NCBI GenBank assembly: GCA_932294295.1
Contig: OW028582.1
Span: 466,315-530,314, forward strand
Direction: 5' to 3'
Source of the DNA: Alitta virens
Taxonomy: Eukaryota; Annelida; Polychaeta; Phyllodocida; Nereididae
DNA length: 64,000 nt
Part shown: piece by piece, positions 1 through 12,719 of the stretch
Position numbering within the stretch: the stretch's first letter is position 1
Layout: each line of letters starts with the position of its first letter
Position numbers and translations under genes: made by a program
Notes under the pieces: model-generated
Seen by the model: the letters and a program-made list of their open reading frames with translations, nothing else
Database searches by the model: none
Told to the model about the DNA's origin: nothing

Positions 1-360
1 AGAAAATCAAACCGGATGAGAAACCCCTTAACCTTGACAGAATCACTTAAGATTTGGCATGTGAGCTTATTTCATCAAGTCAGGCATGCTATGTGATAGT
101 TGGGGGAATAGCCACACCCTAGTGGAGATAAATTAACATTGCCAGCCAAAGTGGCCACTTAGCCGGAAGCGGATTGACATCAAACCAAAGGTTAATTGTT
201 CGTTTAGCCTCCAAAGCCTCATTGCAAATAACTCTTATGGTCAGTTGGCTTATCATGATTCGTATAAATCTTTTGCTCAATACATACTGCTGTAATATAT
301 ACTGTAACTACTCTAGATTAGCTTTCCTTTTTACCCATACAGCTGATATATTGTTTTGCT

Positions 361-600
361 AACATTACTCACTTACTTACTGACTTACGTAAGTTGGTAA
401 GTCATTTACATACTTACTAACTCACTAACTTTACCTACTTACTTACTTACTTTTACACTTACTTACTTACTTACCCACTTACTCACTTACATACTTAGTT
501 AATAATATACTTATTTACTTACTTACTTACCTACTTACTTAATAACTTACTTATTTACTTACCTACTTACTTAATAACTTACTTATCTACTTACTTACTG
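361..600. repeat. ACTT tetranucleotide microsatellite (unit A)
   Basis: Degenerate tandem (ACTT)n close to the start of unit A. The same microsatellite occupies the same place in units B and C, so it predates the duplication. The copies differ in length and interruptions. Confidence 0.9.
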
Positions 601-2199
601 CCATAGCCAATGGGAGTCCTGGATGCACTTGACATCCTCTGGAGCAGTTTCCAAGTCTATAAAATTGACTGTAAAGCATAGGTTTGAAACAAAATAATGC
701 AATTTATTCTTGACATTAGGATGACAAGAGATGGTCTGGAAGAATTTCTTTGAATAGGTGGAATACTGTGAATAATTAAATTACTTTGTGTTTATTTAAA
801 GGTAATGCATTTCATAAAGGTACAGAGCTTATTTTGCCAGTAATCGACCAAACTCTGTTTTGCTAAATGAATTGACAAACGTGACCACATTTACTATGTT
901 AAACTGATTTCTGCAATTTGAAAAAAAAAACCTTTTTCTCCTTTCAGAAGTATTCAATCAATCCTAAAAGCAACAGAACATTATAGTAAAATGATTGGAG
1001 TTAAATGTGAAGCAATGTATTGAAATGGTGGACAGTAGTGAACAACTCCTTGTGTGCAGATAAAAATGCATAAGATGAAATTAAAATGAATAAAGTCAGA
1101 ATTTGATATTACAAGCAGGACCTATTCAATTGTGACAAGATCATTGCACTGCACTAATGAATAAAATATATCTCTTAATTGTGAATGCTAATTTTAATTA
1201 CAGTACCACAAAGAAAATGCATCATTTCCAGAACATAGTGTGACCTTTAAACTTCATTTCCTGATTTCTGTCATGACCTATTTGCAACAGAGTGTCCTTG
1301 ACCTTGGATGGTACCTTAACACACATTGGCCGAGTTGAAAATCATTGACTGTAATAAAGACAATCAGGTTGTTGGCATTTCTAAGTTAAAGCAGTCAGCT
1401 ATTTGCATGATATGAAATACTGCTCTTCAAAAAGCTGCATCCTTGACTTGCAAATATCAAATATCCAGCAAAATCCAAAAAAAATTCTCAAATAGAAAAC
1501 TGGAGTAAGATTCGGGTAATTCCAATGCATTCTTTTGAGTTCTTGCCTGAGAATTAGTCATAATTTTCAAATTTAGCTAAATTTTGAGTTTAATTCCCTT
1601 ATGGCAATGTTAATACTTAAGCATGATGAACTCAGAACTCAGAACAATTTATTGAAATATCACACATTGAAATATGTACATTCGGGAGTGGCCCTCTAAG
1701 GCAGAAATTCTGACCCTATCAAGGGCCACACCCTAGTTAAAAATTAATAAATACAATTTAATAAAGTTTCCTATCTGTAACCTATGGGCGATGCATTACT
1801 AGTATAATTTTAACTCTACAACAGAATAAAATTGTAGATAATATATTATCAATTCTACCAACTGTAATCCATGGGTTTCTTTATCCTGTGCATACAATAT
1901 AATAAGAATAATAATTTATTTTGTATGCCTTAAAATCCATAATATATGCTCTACAACTGTTTACAATAAATGATTAAAATAATAACGTGATAAAAAGTTA
2001 TGCAATAATTGACATATGTAAATTTACGTAAAATGTTGTTTAAAAAGATAAGTCTTTAACTTTCTTTTAAAAATGTCTCTATAAATGTACTCTATCTGGA
2101 AAAAATATGGAGTCAAGGAATCCCAAAGTAGTTGGTGTTCTTGTCTGACATTGTGAAGGCAGTTAATCAGTCTACCCAAAGGGGGAGCTGCTGACAGAG

Positions 2200-2432
2200 G
2201 CTTGGATTCCACACCATGTTACACATTTACCCCATGGGTGGGGACTTTTATATGCCTCATGACAGACACCGAGTACAAGGCACCTCAAATTTAACGACTC
2301 ATCCGATCGATATCCAGCTGCTGGGATGTAGCTCATGAAGAGTGCATGGGCCTGAGATCGAACCTAGGACCTTCAGCAGAGCTGGCCAATGTGGAATTGG
2401 CGGATACCTTAACCATTAGGCCACCCGGCTGC
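2200..2432 (-). mobile_element. tRNA-derived SINE (family 1) inserted in unit A
   Basis: Read on the minus strand, the head at about 2432 resembles a tRNA, with an A-box-like 'tggcctaatggtt' and a B-box-like 'ggttcgatc'. It is followed by a body that recurs at 31.4 kb and 45.6 kb, recognisable by the block 'cttgtactcggtgtc' and by 'ggggtaaatgtgtaac'. The corresponding positions in units B (about 10315-10345) and C lack it, so the insertion followed the duplication. Confidence 0.7.
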
Positions 2433-5400
2433 ATATGACAAGATGAAGCCAAATCAAGTCCCTGAACTGCTTTTGTCACCTGAATGACAAGTCAACTCTT
2501 TCTTTTTTTTAAGTACAATTCCACACTTGCTGCAATCACCTGCTATAAATGCCTGCCAGTCCTTAATGCATATCAATTAGATTGGGACATTCAAGAAAAT
2601 TTGCGAAGTCTCCCTATTGGAAGGTCAGTCCTGAAGTTTTGGTGCAGAAGTGTTGTGGCCAAGTGCATTCACTGCAGAAGCACCACCAAATTTCCATGAT
2701 CTTTAACAAACTGATGAGTTGATTTCGATCCTGCCATTGTTGAGCAATGTGCCCTGTGTTCGTAACACTGCACAAGAGACTTAAAACCCCAGTGTCCAAG
2801 ACAGGGTATATATGCCTCAACATGTGAAATATGCTTTTTATGTAGAAAATGAGATAAAAGAGAACAGTATTAAAGAAATTTTTCTAACAGCACCGCAAAA
2901 AGAGTTTATTTTTCATAGATGCGACAGGCAATATGAAATATAATACATTTATTTATACAGTATAAAAGTTGCTCAAATTTTCTTTTTAGTTTACTTGAAA
3001 AATGAAAAACACCCCTAGGGTTGATGACCTATATTTTTGCCATATTATCAACAGCCTCCCCTGTTGTCTAATCCTGATGTTTTGTAGTTTTCCTCTCAGC
3101 ACATTTTTTTTTAGGTGTTTTATTCCACCAAAAGTTCACAGTTGATTTAAATTTTGCATTCCTTACTAAGAGTGCACCGATGTAGCCCAGACAAATAAAT
3201 GTTTAAAAAAAAATGACAGAACAATTCCCAAGAAAATACTAATGTATTCCTTGAATGAGAGGCCTTTCTTTGTCCTCATATTTTATTCTGGTGACAGGCT
3301 GTAAACACTTTTTTTTCTGTACCATTCTAAAGATCTACTCCAAGAGCAATGGACCTGTCTACAAGTGTTTATTGAACATGACATAAAATAGTCTCTATGA
3401 CGCCAGATATAACTTGAAGTTAATAAGTCACACTTTCTGTTTCCTACATCCGGTGTAGATTATGGTAATTATGATCGTCAGGGCAAGATAGGAACTACAC
3501 AAAGAGTTGATTCAGTGGGTTTTTTGTTCTGTCAGACCAAGTAAATGTGATATTTGTTACTCACAATTATTACTATTTTAATACATTTTAATATGATTTA
3601 TTGTTTTTTACTCTCATTTTATAATGTTCTGTCTGTACAAGAGTACCAAAATAAATAAATATAAAGAAACTTAAAGAGATACGCTTATGATTTTCTGATA
3701 GGCAGTAATGCTACTTCAAATATGTAGTGCTAATTCCACATGCTACATTTCATATTTTCAATCTTTCACGAGCAACATTCTAATATGTCTTTTTTTCTTA
3801 AGAATCAGATTTAGAAAAAAAAACACGGTAAATGTAATCGCTTGTCCATTTTCAGTGACAAAATTACGTTGAAATGAACATGTAGTTTTGAAGGCATCAA
3901 TATAACCCGTTGTAATGATTTCCTGGACGGATAACTTCACTCTTTTTTTAGCTATGCATGGTCATGCATAGTAATTGAGTCTATAAGGAAAATGTGGACT
4001 TAGGGTGAACATCTCAGGTGAAATATTTTTGCAGTCCTAATTATATTGCTTGACACACATTTCATTCACGCAGTGGCTAGAGTAGTGCACTTGATCTACC
4101 TCATCTAAAGAGGTTCATTTCCTCCAACAGCTTCAAAGCATTGAGTTCTAAGAGGTGTCATCCTATTTCTCTTCAGAGTGTGCAGTTTTCATAGCAATAA
4201 TCTATTTTGTAGCATAAGAGCAAACATCTCACCATGAACCGCTATTCTTGAGCAATGGAAAGTGAAACACGTGTGACATTGTGACATCCAAGTAATTTAT
4301 TTTTCAGAAAATATTAAGATGGCACAGTTGTGATTGGATCCACCATAAAAAAGGGTGGGTATTTGACAATTATTGTTGAATTTTTGATCCACACTTATTA
4401 TAAGCAATCATACCTGAAATGTCAACAAAAATGTAACCTACCAAAACGCACAAATAACAAAGAACAATACCAAAATACTGTTCTTCCAAACATTGACATT
4501 GTACTTTGGACTTAATAACGAAAATTAAATTCATGTAAGTCCTTCAGTTTATCTGATTTACCAATCTGAAAAGTGCACATCCTTCGAACATTCACTTTAT
4601 TCAAATGCACCAATATTCAAACAACCCATTCCACATGTCACAATAGGCTTGAAGGTGAAACACACTTCTTGTGAAACAGATGCATTAGAACATTAATTAC
4701 AGTATTACTGAGTGACATTTTCTGTATAGCCACCTGTTTGCAATCACTGGTTATCAAGTATAATATGAGCATGGTCACTGACACTATTTGTTGCTGCAAT
4801 TTTATTTTTAAAATCTGCTGTAATTTGGGCTGTTTATCTAGATTGTGCTTTTGGTGAATAACAGTCTTTAAGAGACAGAGAGCCCCTTGCCCTAACCAGG
4901 AATAATTTGTAGTTGATTTGAGATGATTGTTGGTATTTATCACACATGAAATGTAAGAACATCTTTACTTACAAATATTGTATTTGTCTATGCTGTTCAA
5001 TTCATCAGATTTAAACGTTAATTTAAATAAAGTAAATAAACGTACAATGTGTCAGGTCATTCAGGGTAAAAGGGCTTCATTTGAAAGAGCACAGTGACCC
5101 TCACATACCTCCACACTTCATGTATGTTCGTCCTATGCAAATGAAATTTACTTGGCTAAGGGCAGCTTGTGAAACATATTGTTTACTTGTCCTGGACTGT
5201 GAATCAAACTCGTTAGCATCAGCAGTGGTTTGACTATTGAGCCACCCAAATGTTTTGTTGTTTATTCAGATACTTAAAACAGCATCTTTGGTATGTTGGA
5301 CAGATAATTCAGCACAGAAAGATGAGATTCTAGGCATGCAGATGCTATAATCACCATAAAAATAATTTATAAGCTTCGCATTGGCAGCAATTACAAACTT

Positions 5401-7071
5401 ATTTTTCACATCAACACTTGATGAATCAGAGGCATTCAAGAATGATTGTAATTAAAATGTCCATCAATTGGATTTGATGGCTAAATGAGTTTTAGCCGTA
5501 AATCACAACTTATGAGCTTCTCAAGAGCTGTGTGTGGTCTTGGATTTCCTAGTGAATATTTCCTTTAAACAGTTGTTCTTCAAAAGTCGGATGAAACATT
5601 TTATTGATTGACGTTAGCTTGGTTTTGTTTCTTGCTTTGCTTCCATTTTCCATTATTATATCATATAAAGATATGCATATAAATGATAGTTTTTCAACAT
5701 GGGAGATTTCTGTTACAATTCTCCTAGGCATAATTGACATCTTGTGTGGGCGAGAGGAGGGACAACATAATCAAGTTGTTCCATCAAGCACCACTGATAG
5801 GACACTACAGTGCATCACTGAATCATGGTTCTCATAAATGCAGTTCTGTGAATGTAATACAATTGCCAGGGAAAAGGTCAGGCTTCTGGCATACATCTTT
5901 ATATCTAAGCAACAATTCATAAAGATTCGAACCAATAATTGATAAATTCCTCTCTCAGTTTTTGCAAAATGTTTTGCTACAGATTGGCTCTCATATGATT
6001 ACACTTCACTTCAGCAAAATAACTAATAAAAGGTCATTTTAAATATGGTCGAAATTTCTCTATAGATCTTGTAGTGAAAATATTCACTTCAGATTGAAAC
6101 GCTTATGCTGGACTTCAACCAAATTATGAATAGATCACCACTTAAAATTTGTCCTTAAAAAATTCTCTATGGATGATTACATTTGTTTCCATATTAAAAT
6201 AAATTGAGACATTGAAATGGCTGGTTTCATGCAAAACTACATGTTTGTTTTGTTAGTTTCTTCATTAATTCAAACCAGTTATGTTTGAATTCTGCATAGA
6301 GTTGCTGAGGTGTTCACATACATTTTTGTGGCTGTTCTTGGTCAGTGTCTCAAATGACTGTGATGGCCTGACCACAACCAAAAGATTAGAAGGTAGTCTT
6401 TTAATTAACTCAATTGATCAGGATTTATTTGTGATGGTGTACAACTGATTTAACTTAATTGTATGCGATCAACAAACAACAATGTCAGATTTATAAACAG
6501 TGCGCATATCCAGTTTTTTGGTGAGATCTGATTCAACAAGATGTTATGTGTTCTCAAAGCAAGATATGTCTCCTTTCCATAATGGAATCTTTGCATATTT
6601 GACAGAAAGACAGGTAGTATGTCAGACACAGCCTTATATTGTATGCAATATACAATGTGCCTGTATCTGGTGCTAATAATTATGAAATATCAGACTAGAA
6701 TACCCCCTGTCAGGTGCAGAGTCACCTGTGTCATCATGAATATGGCACTTTGCATTTTTCTGACAGGAAAAAATTCTTATCTCATATATGATTATGGGTG
6801 TGATTCAAGGATATCTCATGAGCCTAACTTAGCATTAAGTCTCCTGAATTTCAACGTAGTGAGAAAGTTACTGATAGGAATTTATTAACTTAATGAAGAC
6901 ACAATATCAATGAATTAAGAAACTTAATGCCCAATTGTTATCTCAATATATGTCACCTTTCAGTTTGCAGAAAATTTTTAAAATTGGAACATTAGGTTCA
7001 CTGTCTCTGGCTATACAAAAGGATTTAAAATGCATGCATATGATTTGCAAAATGCCATGATATCTAATATA

Positions 7072-8678
7072 CACCGAGTGCCAAGTTATTAGGCAGCACC
7101 TACTTTTTCTTGTTACTCGTTTAATTTTGCACATAAATTCATACAACTTTCACATAATGTGCACTAATTAGACCTAGACTTGATGGCCAAAACATTTCTG
7201 CCTTAAATTTGATTGTAATTTTACAATAATTAAAATACTATATTCAGGCGTGCCAAGTTATTAGGCAGCATCAGTTTACATCAATATTGAGGTGAAACAA
7301 AATTAGATATTATAACAAAAACAGTTTTATTTGATGATGTGAACAAGATTATATCACAAAAACAATTACATTACAATTTTAACAATTTAACAACATTTCA
7401 CAAATATTAATATTTATTAGTTCTCATCCTAATAACCAATGTAGGAACCCTTTTTCTGTATGACAGAAAGAAGTCTGTTGTCCATACTTTTGGTCAATTT
7501 TGCACTGTCATTTGATTTGAATGTTGCAGCAGCTTTCTGGAGAGCCTGCCACAGTGATTCTTTGGATTTGTATTGTTTGCCATTGGCATATAGCTTCCTC
7601 TTCAATGCTGACCAGAAATTTTCAATGCAATTTAGGTCAGGGGAACAGGCTGGCCACTCCCTAAGGCGTTCACCTGAGATTCCTTTAGATTCCAACCACC
7701 CCCTGGAGAACCTGGATGAATGTGATGGTGCATTGTCATGCATGAAGATGAAACTTTTACGAAAGGCTGCTGAATTTCTCCTAAGCCAAGGCACCAGATT
7801 CTCCTCCAGGAAGTTACAATATGCCTCTGAGTTCATCTTTACTCCATCTTTCACTCTAAATGGGCCAACAAGTTCACTGTTGATTATGCCAGCCCATATC
7901 ATCACACCTCCACCTCCTTGTTGTCGCCTGATTCTAACTGGTGCCTCAGTGCCTCTCTGGACCCAACCACGAGCCCATCCATCAGGGCCATCCAGGGTTC
8001 CTCGCATCTCGTCGGTCCACAGCACCTTGCTAAAATCTGTCTTCATATATTTGCGGGACCATTCCAACCTCTGTTCCTTATGCTTCTTATTGATAGGAGG
8101 TCTTGTCTTCACTTTTTTCACTTTTCCAATGCCTCGGAGGATGCGGCATCTTGTGGATTTTGGCACATCATCTAGTCCTGCAGCTTCAAAAATTTCAGCT
8201 GATGAGGATAGGGGTTTCCTGGCCATTTCTAGTTTGACAGATGTCACATCCCTTGGTGTCAGCTTTCTCAGAGGTGCTTGGTGGCGCTTCTTTCTACCTG
8301 CTCCACCTTTCAAAACAAACTTCTCAATAGTGCGGCGGTCTCTCCCTAATTTTCTTGCAATTTCTAAATATGTATGACCTTGACCAAGTAGTCTAACTAC
8401 TTTGGACCTCTCAGTGTCAGATAAGTCTTTTTTATGCCCCATAGCAGTATTTCTACAGTGTCTGCACACTACAAAGCAATACCTGCCTAATAACTTGGCA
8501 CACCTGATTTTCATGGCTGGATGATTTATTAATTAGACAAACACTTAAGGCAGAAATGTTTTGGCCATCACGGCTAGGTCAAATTAGTGCACATTATGTG
8601 AAAGTTGTATGAATTTATGTGCAAAATTAAGCGAGTAACAAGAAAAAGTAGGTGCTGCCTAATAACTTGGCACTCATG
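7072..8678 (-). mobile_element. Tc1/mariner-superfamily transposon, DD37E type, complete
   Basis: A 1607-bp element flanked by TA on each side (7070-7071 and 8679-8680). The empty site survives in unit B near 16101-16107 ('taatatagtgattg'), which proves the boundaries. Terminal inverted repeats of about 135 bp span 7072-7206 and 8544-8678. The core 'gtgccaagttattaggcag' occurs at each outer end and again internally, near 7249 and, inverted, near 8487. This is the IR/DR layout with two putative transposase-binding sites per end, as in Sleeping Beauty-type elements. It contains one intact transposase gene on the minus strand. The intact ORF and clean TSD point to a relatively young insertion. 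Confidence 0.95.
7429..8442 (-). CDS. Tc1-like transposase (DD37E), intact
   Basis: Cut-and-paste DNA transposase of about 337 residues. The frame is open upstream to 8514, but those 24 codons overlap the internal terminal-repeat core, so I take the ATG at 8440-8442 (protein begins MGHKKDLSD), giving a normal Tc1 length. An N-terminal paired-like helix-turn-helix region binds DNA ('GHTYLEIARKLGRDRRTI'). The catalytic triad is visible: D in 'VLWTDEM', D in 'MHDNAPSH' and E in 'NCIENFW'. There are 37 residues between the second D and the E, so this is DD37E rather than the DD34E of classical Tc1. No stop or frameshift is present. The plus-strand 305-codon ORF opposite is an antisense shadow. 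Confidence 0.93.
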   Translation of the reverse strand: MGHKKDLSDTERSKVVRLLGQGHTYLEIARKLGRDRRTIEKFVLKGGAGRKKRHQAPLRKLTPRDVTSVKLEMARKPLSSSAEIFEAAGLDDVPKSTRCRILRGIGKVKKVKTRPPINKKHKEQRLEWSRKYMKTDFSKVLWTDEMRGTLDGPDGWARGWVQRGTEAPVRIRRQQGGGGVMIWAGIINSELVGPFRVKDGVKMNSEAYCNFLEENLVPWLRRNSAAFRKSFIFMHDNAPSHSSRFSRGWLESKGISGERLREWPACSPDLNCIENFWSALKRKLYANGKQYKSKESLWQALQKAAATFKSNDSAKLTKSMDNRLLSVIQKKGSYIGY

Positions 8679-9017
8679 TAGTGATTGAACTGCTCTCTCC
8701 ATTAAATATATAGTAGCATAGAAAGGAGTATATTAGCATTCATCAGGTGTTGTGGCATAATCGCATTGCCAGCCAAAGTGGCCTCAAAGCTGGAAGCAGG
8801 TTGACGTCAAACCAAAGGTTAATTGTCAGTTTAGCCTCTCAAGCCTCAAGCAACTCTTATGGTCAGTTGGTCCATCTTATGGTCAGTGGATCCATCATGA
8901 TTCATATCAATATCTTCACAATATACTGCTGTAAATATTTACTGTTACTTTCTATGACTTTTTCTTCACTTTTCAACCATATAGTTGGTATATTGTTAAA
9001 TGTGTGATTGATAAGCT

Positions 9018-9170
9018 TTGCTTACTTACTTACTTAGTTACTTACTTTCATACATACTTACTTACTTGCCTTCTTACTTTCCTTTTTACTTACTTACGTT
9101 CTTACTTACTTGCTTACATACCTACTTACTTACTTACTTACTGACTTACTTATTGCTTACTTACTCATTT
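9018..9170. repeat. ACTT microsatellite (unit B)
   Basis: Orthologous to the microsatellite at 361-600 and 16437-16820. The long ORFs read through it are low-complexity artefacts of a 4-bp repeat. Confidence 0.85.
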
Positions 9171-12100
9171 TACCATCTCCATGACTTTTTCAATAATTTT
9201 TAGATGACAAGTTTCATAAACTAAGTTTTATTTTACCAATAACTGCCCCATTTGTTCTTGCTGACCTAAAGAAAGTTTTTTTTTGGTGAAATAATTCACA
9301 GCCAAATTCAATTGATTACTGCAATTTGTGAAATAAACCTTCATGTCATTCCTGAAGAATTCAATCCATCAAAAAAGCAACAGAGCGTTTTACCAATTGA
9401 ATGAAGTTTAATGTGGAGCAATGCACTGGAATGGTGCTGGCAGCAGGCAACTAGGAACCCATTGCAATGTCGCCATCATTGTGGACAAGGAATATCTAAA
9501 ATATCTGAAAATAAAAGAAATTCTGATTCTGATTCTATCTCTCTTGTCAATGTGAAATGTCAATGAATGAAAGATAGTGTGACATTTCAGCTTCATTTCC
9601 TGATTTCTGTTGTTATCTGTTGTCAAGAAATATCCTTGTCCTATGTTGGTTCTTGACACACAATGGCCAACATGAAAATCCTAAAGTAAAGGGCTAAAAA
9701 TGACAATCTGGTTATTGACATTTCAAACATTGCTCTTACAAACTTTGTCCCTTACAAGCTTAGTATATAGATGTTAAATATCCACCAAAGTCATTTCCAT
9801 TATCAGACAACTGAAGTAAGATTCAGGTCATTACAGTTCATACTTTGAGTTTATAGGATTGAACAATCCTGTCTGAGAATACGAGTATGTTAAAAAAAGT
9901 ATTTCATTGCATGACAAGTTAGTCTATATAATGATCCTTTGTGAATTTAGCTTTATTTTGAATTTGATTCCAATAGCATACCATACATATTCACATTTAT
10001 TGAAAAACATATTACCTCACTGTTTTAGAAAAGTAGTTTGGCAGCTGGTAATGCTAGGCACGCAATGATAGTGATTTCATAACACTGTCGTAGTTAACCC
10101 ATGGGTGTGTTCATTTACTTGCCTCAGTACAGCATGCAAGGCACTATACCGCAAATGTTGCGTGCTGTTAAACTAGGCAATAGTAAACTAGAACTTAGCA
10201 AAACCTTGGCAGGACATTTTTTAACCTACGCATGCATTGTATTTCTTCTCCAAATCATTTGGAGAGAAGACCCCCAGTGTGAAGGGGTTTAATCAGTCTA
10301 CCCAAAGCAAGGCTGCAGGCAGACACCTGCTGGAATTAAATGTCATTATGATGACAAGATGAGGCTGACTCATTTCAAAGAGTCACCCTAACTGCTTTTG
10401 TTGCCCAAACGAAACAGTCAATTTTTTTTTCTTCGTATTATTCCACACTTGCTGCAACCTCCTGCAAGAAGTCCCTAATGCATATCAATTAGATTGGGAC
10501 ATTCCATTATTCAAGAAATCTCACCATTGGAAAGTCAGTGCCAAGTTTTGGTGCAGAAGTAGTGTCCCCCAATAGCATTCACTGCATAAGCTTCACCAAA
10601 TTACCATGATCTTTAACAGACTGATAAATGGATTTCGATCCTGCCATTGTTGAGCAATGTGCCCTGGGTTGGTAACACTGCACAAGAGACTTAAAACCCC
10701 AGTGTCCAAGACAGGGTTATATGCCTCAACATGTGAAATATGCTTTTTATGTAGAAAATGAGATAAAAGAGAACAATATTAAAAACATTCTTTTTCTAGC
10801 ACCGCAAAAAGAGTTTTTCATAGATGCGACAGGCAATATGAAATATGATACATTTATTTATACTGCTTAAAAGTTGCTCAAATTTCTTTTTAGTTCACTT
10901 GAAAAAAGAAAAACACCCCTGGGGTTGATGAACTGTAGTTTTTGAGTGATAAGATAAGAGATATTGTCTGTGACACCAGATAAAACTGTAAGTATTAACC
11001 ACTCACACATACTGTTTCCTACATCCGGTGTGGATTGTGTTAATTATGATCAACAGGACAACATATCAATTAAGAGATGCAAAGAGTTGGTTCAGTGGGT
11101 TTTTGTTTTGTCAGATCAAAGAAACTGAAAGAGGTATAATTACGATTTTCCCAGAGGCAGCAATGCTACTTGAAATATGGAGAACTAATTCCAAATGCTA
11201 CACTTCATATTTTCAAACTTTCATGATTTTTTTCTGGAGAGTCAGATTTGAAAAAAAAACACAGTAAATGTAATCACTTGTCTATTTTCAATGAAAAGAA
11301 TTACGTTGAAGTGAACATGTATTTTTGAAGGGTGGTGTATATCAATATAACCCGCTGTAATGATTTCCTGGGCAGATAACTTCACTCTTGTTTTCGTAGC
11401 GTCGGAACAGTCTCAGCAGGCAAAAATAAGTATTTTTTTAACTATGCATGGTCATGCCAGGACTAGGATATATCCTAGTAATTGTGCCTATAAGGAAAAT
11501 GTGGACTTAGGTTGAACATCTCAGGTGAAATGTTTTTGCAGTCCTAATTATGTTGTTTGCACACATTTCATTCGAGCAGTGGCTAGAGTGGTGCACTTGA
11601 CCTGAAATTGAGACAGGTAATAACCTCATCTAAATAGGTTCATTTCCTCCAACAGCTTCAAAGCATTGAGTTCAAAGAGGTGTCGTCCGATTTAATCTAT
11701 TTTAAACCTTGCCTACCTAGAAAATTTCAGTAGCATAAGAGCAAACATGAACAGCTACTTTGGAGAAATTAAAATTGAAACACGTGTGACATCCAAGTAA
11801 TTTATTTTTTGGAAAATATTAAGATGGCAGAGTTGTGATTAGATCTACCATATCCAAGTGGGCATATGAAAATTTTTCTTGAATTTGTGATCCACACTTA
11901 TTATAAGCAATCATACCTGCAATTTCAACAAAAAAGAAACGTACCAAAATGCACAAAAAAACCAAGTGCAATACCAAAATACTGTTCCTCCAAACTTTGA
12001 CATTGTACTCTGGACTCAATAATGAAAAATAAATCCATGTAAGTCCTTTATTAAAATGCACCAATATTCAAACAACCCATTCCACATGTCACAATAAACT

Positions 12101-12719
12101 TGTAGGTGAAACAGACTTCTTGCATTAGAACATTAATTACAGTATTACAGAGTGACATTCTCTTCTTTAGGCACCTGCATGCAGTTCCTGGGTATTAGAT
12201 ACAATACGTGATCACGGACGGTAGTTGGTGCTGCACTTTTATTTATCTAATCTGCTGTAATTTGGGCTGTTGATCTAGATTGCGGTTTTTGTGAATAACA
12301 GTCTGTAAGAAACAGATGGCCCCTTGGCCTGACCGGGAATAATTTGTAGTTGATTTAAGATGATGTGTTGGTATTTATCACACATGACATGTAAGAACAT
12401 CTTTACTTACAAATATATTTGTTTATGCTGTTCAGTTCATCAGATTTAAACATTAATTTAATGAAAGTAAATATATGTACAATGTGTCAGGTCATTCAGG
12501 GTAAAAGGGTTTCATTTGAAAGGGCACAGTGACCCACACATACCTCCACACTACATGTCATTGTATGTTCTTCCTATGCAAATGAAATTTACTTGGCTAA
12601 GGGCAGCTTGTGAAACATATTTGTTTACTTGTCCTGGACTGTGAATCAAACTCGTTAGCATCAGCAGTGGTTTGACTATTGAGCCACCCAAATGTTTTGT
12701 TGTTTATTCAGATACTTAA

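Larger units (their letters stand above)
137..8763. repeat. Segmental tandem duplication, unit A
   Basis: First of three head-to-tail copies of a non-coding unit. The unit opens with the block 'cattgccagccaaagtggcc' (137, 8764; variant with an extra t at 16191), then an ACTT microsatellite, and stays alignable with unit B to its end. The paired blocks include 'catatcaattagattgggac', the region around 'ctacatccggtg', and the long match 5280-7060 against 14235-16100. Unit A is longer because it carries private insertions: a SINE near 2200-2432, extra sequence near 3040-3420, and a Tc1-like transposon at 7072-8678. No host gene is seen; the short ORFs are not conserved between copies. Confidence 0.85.

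Noticed and set aside
7460..8377. Plus-strand ORF of 305 codons
   Set aside because: It lies wholly opposite the intact Tc1-like transposase and has no family motifs; it is an antisense shadow.
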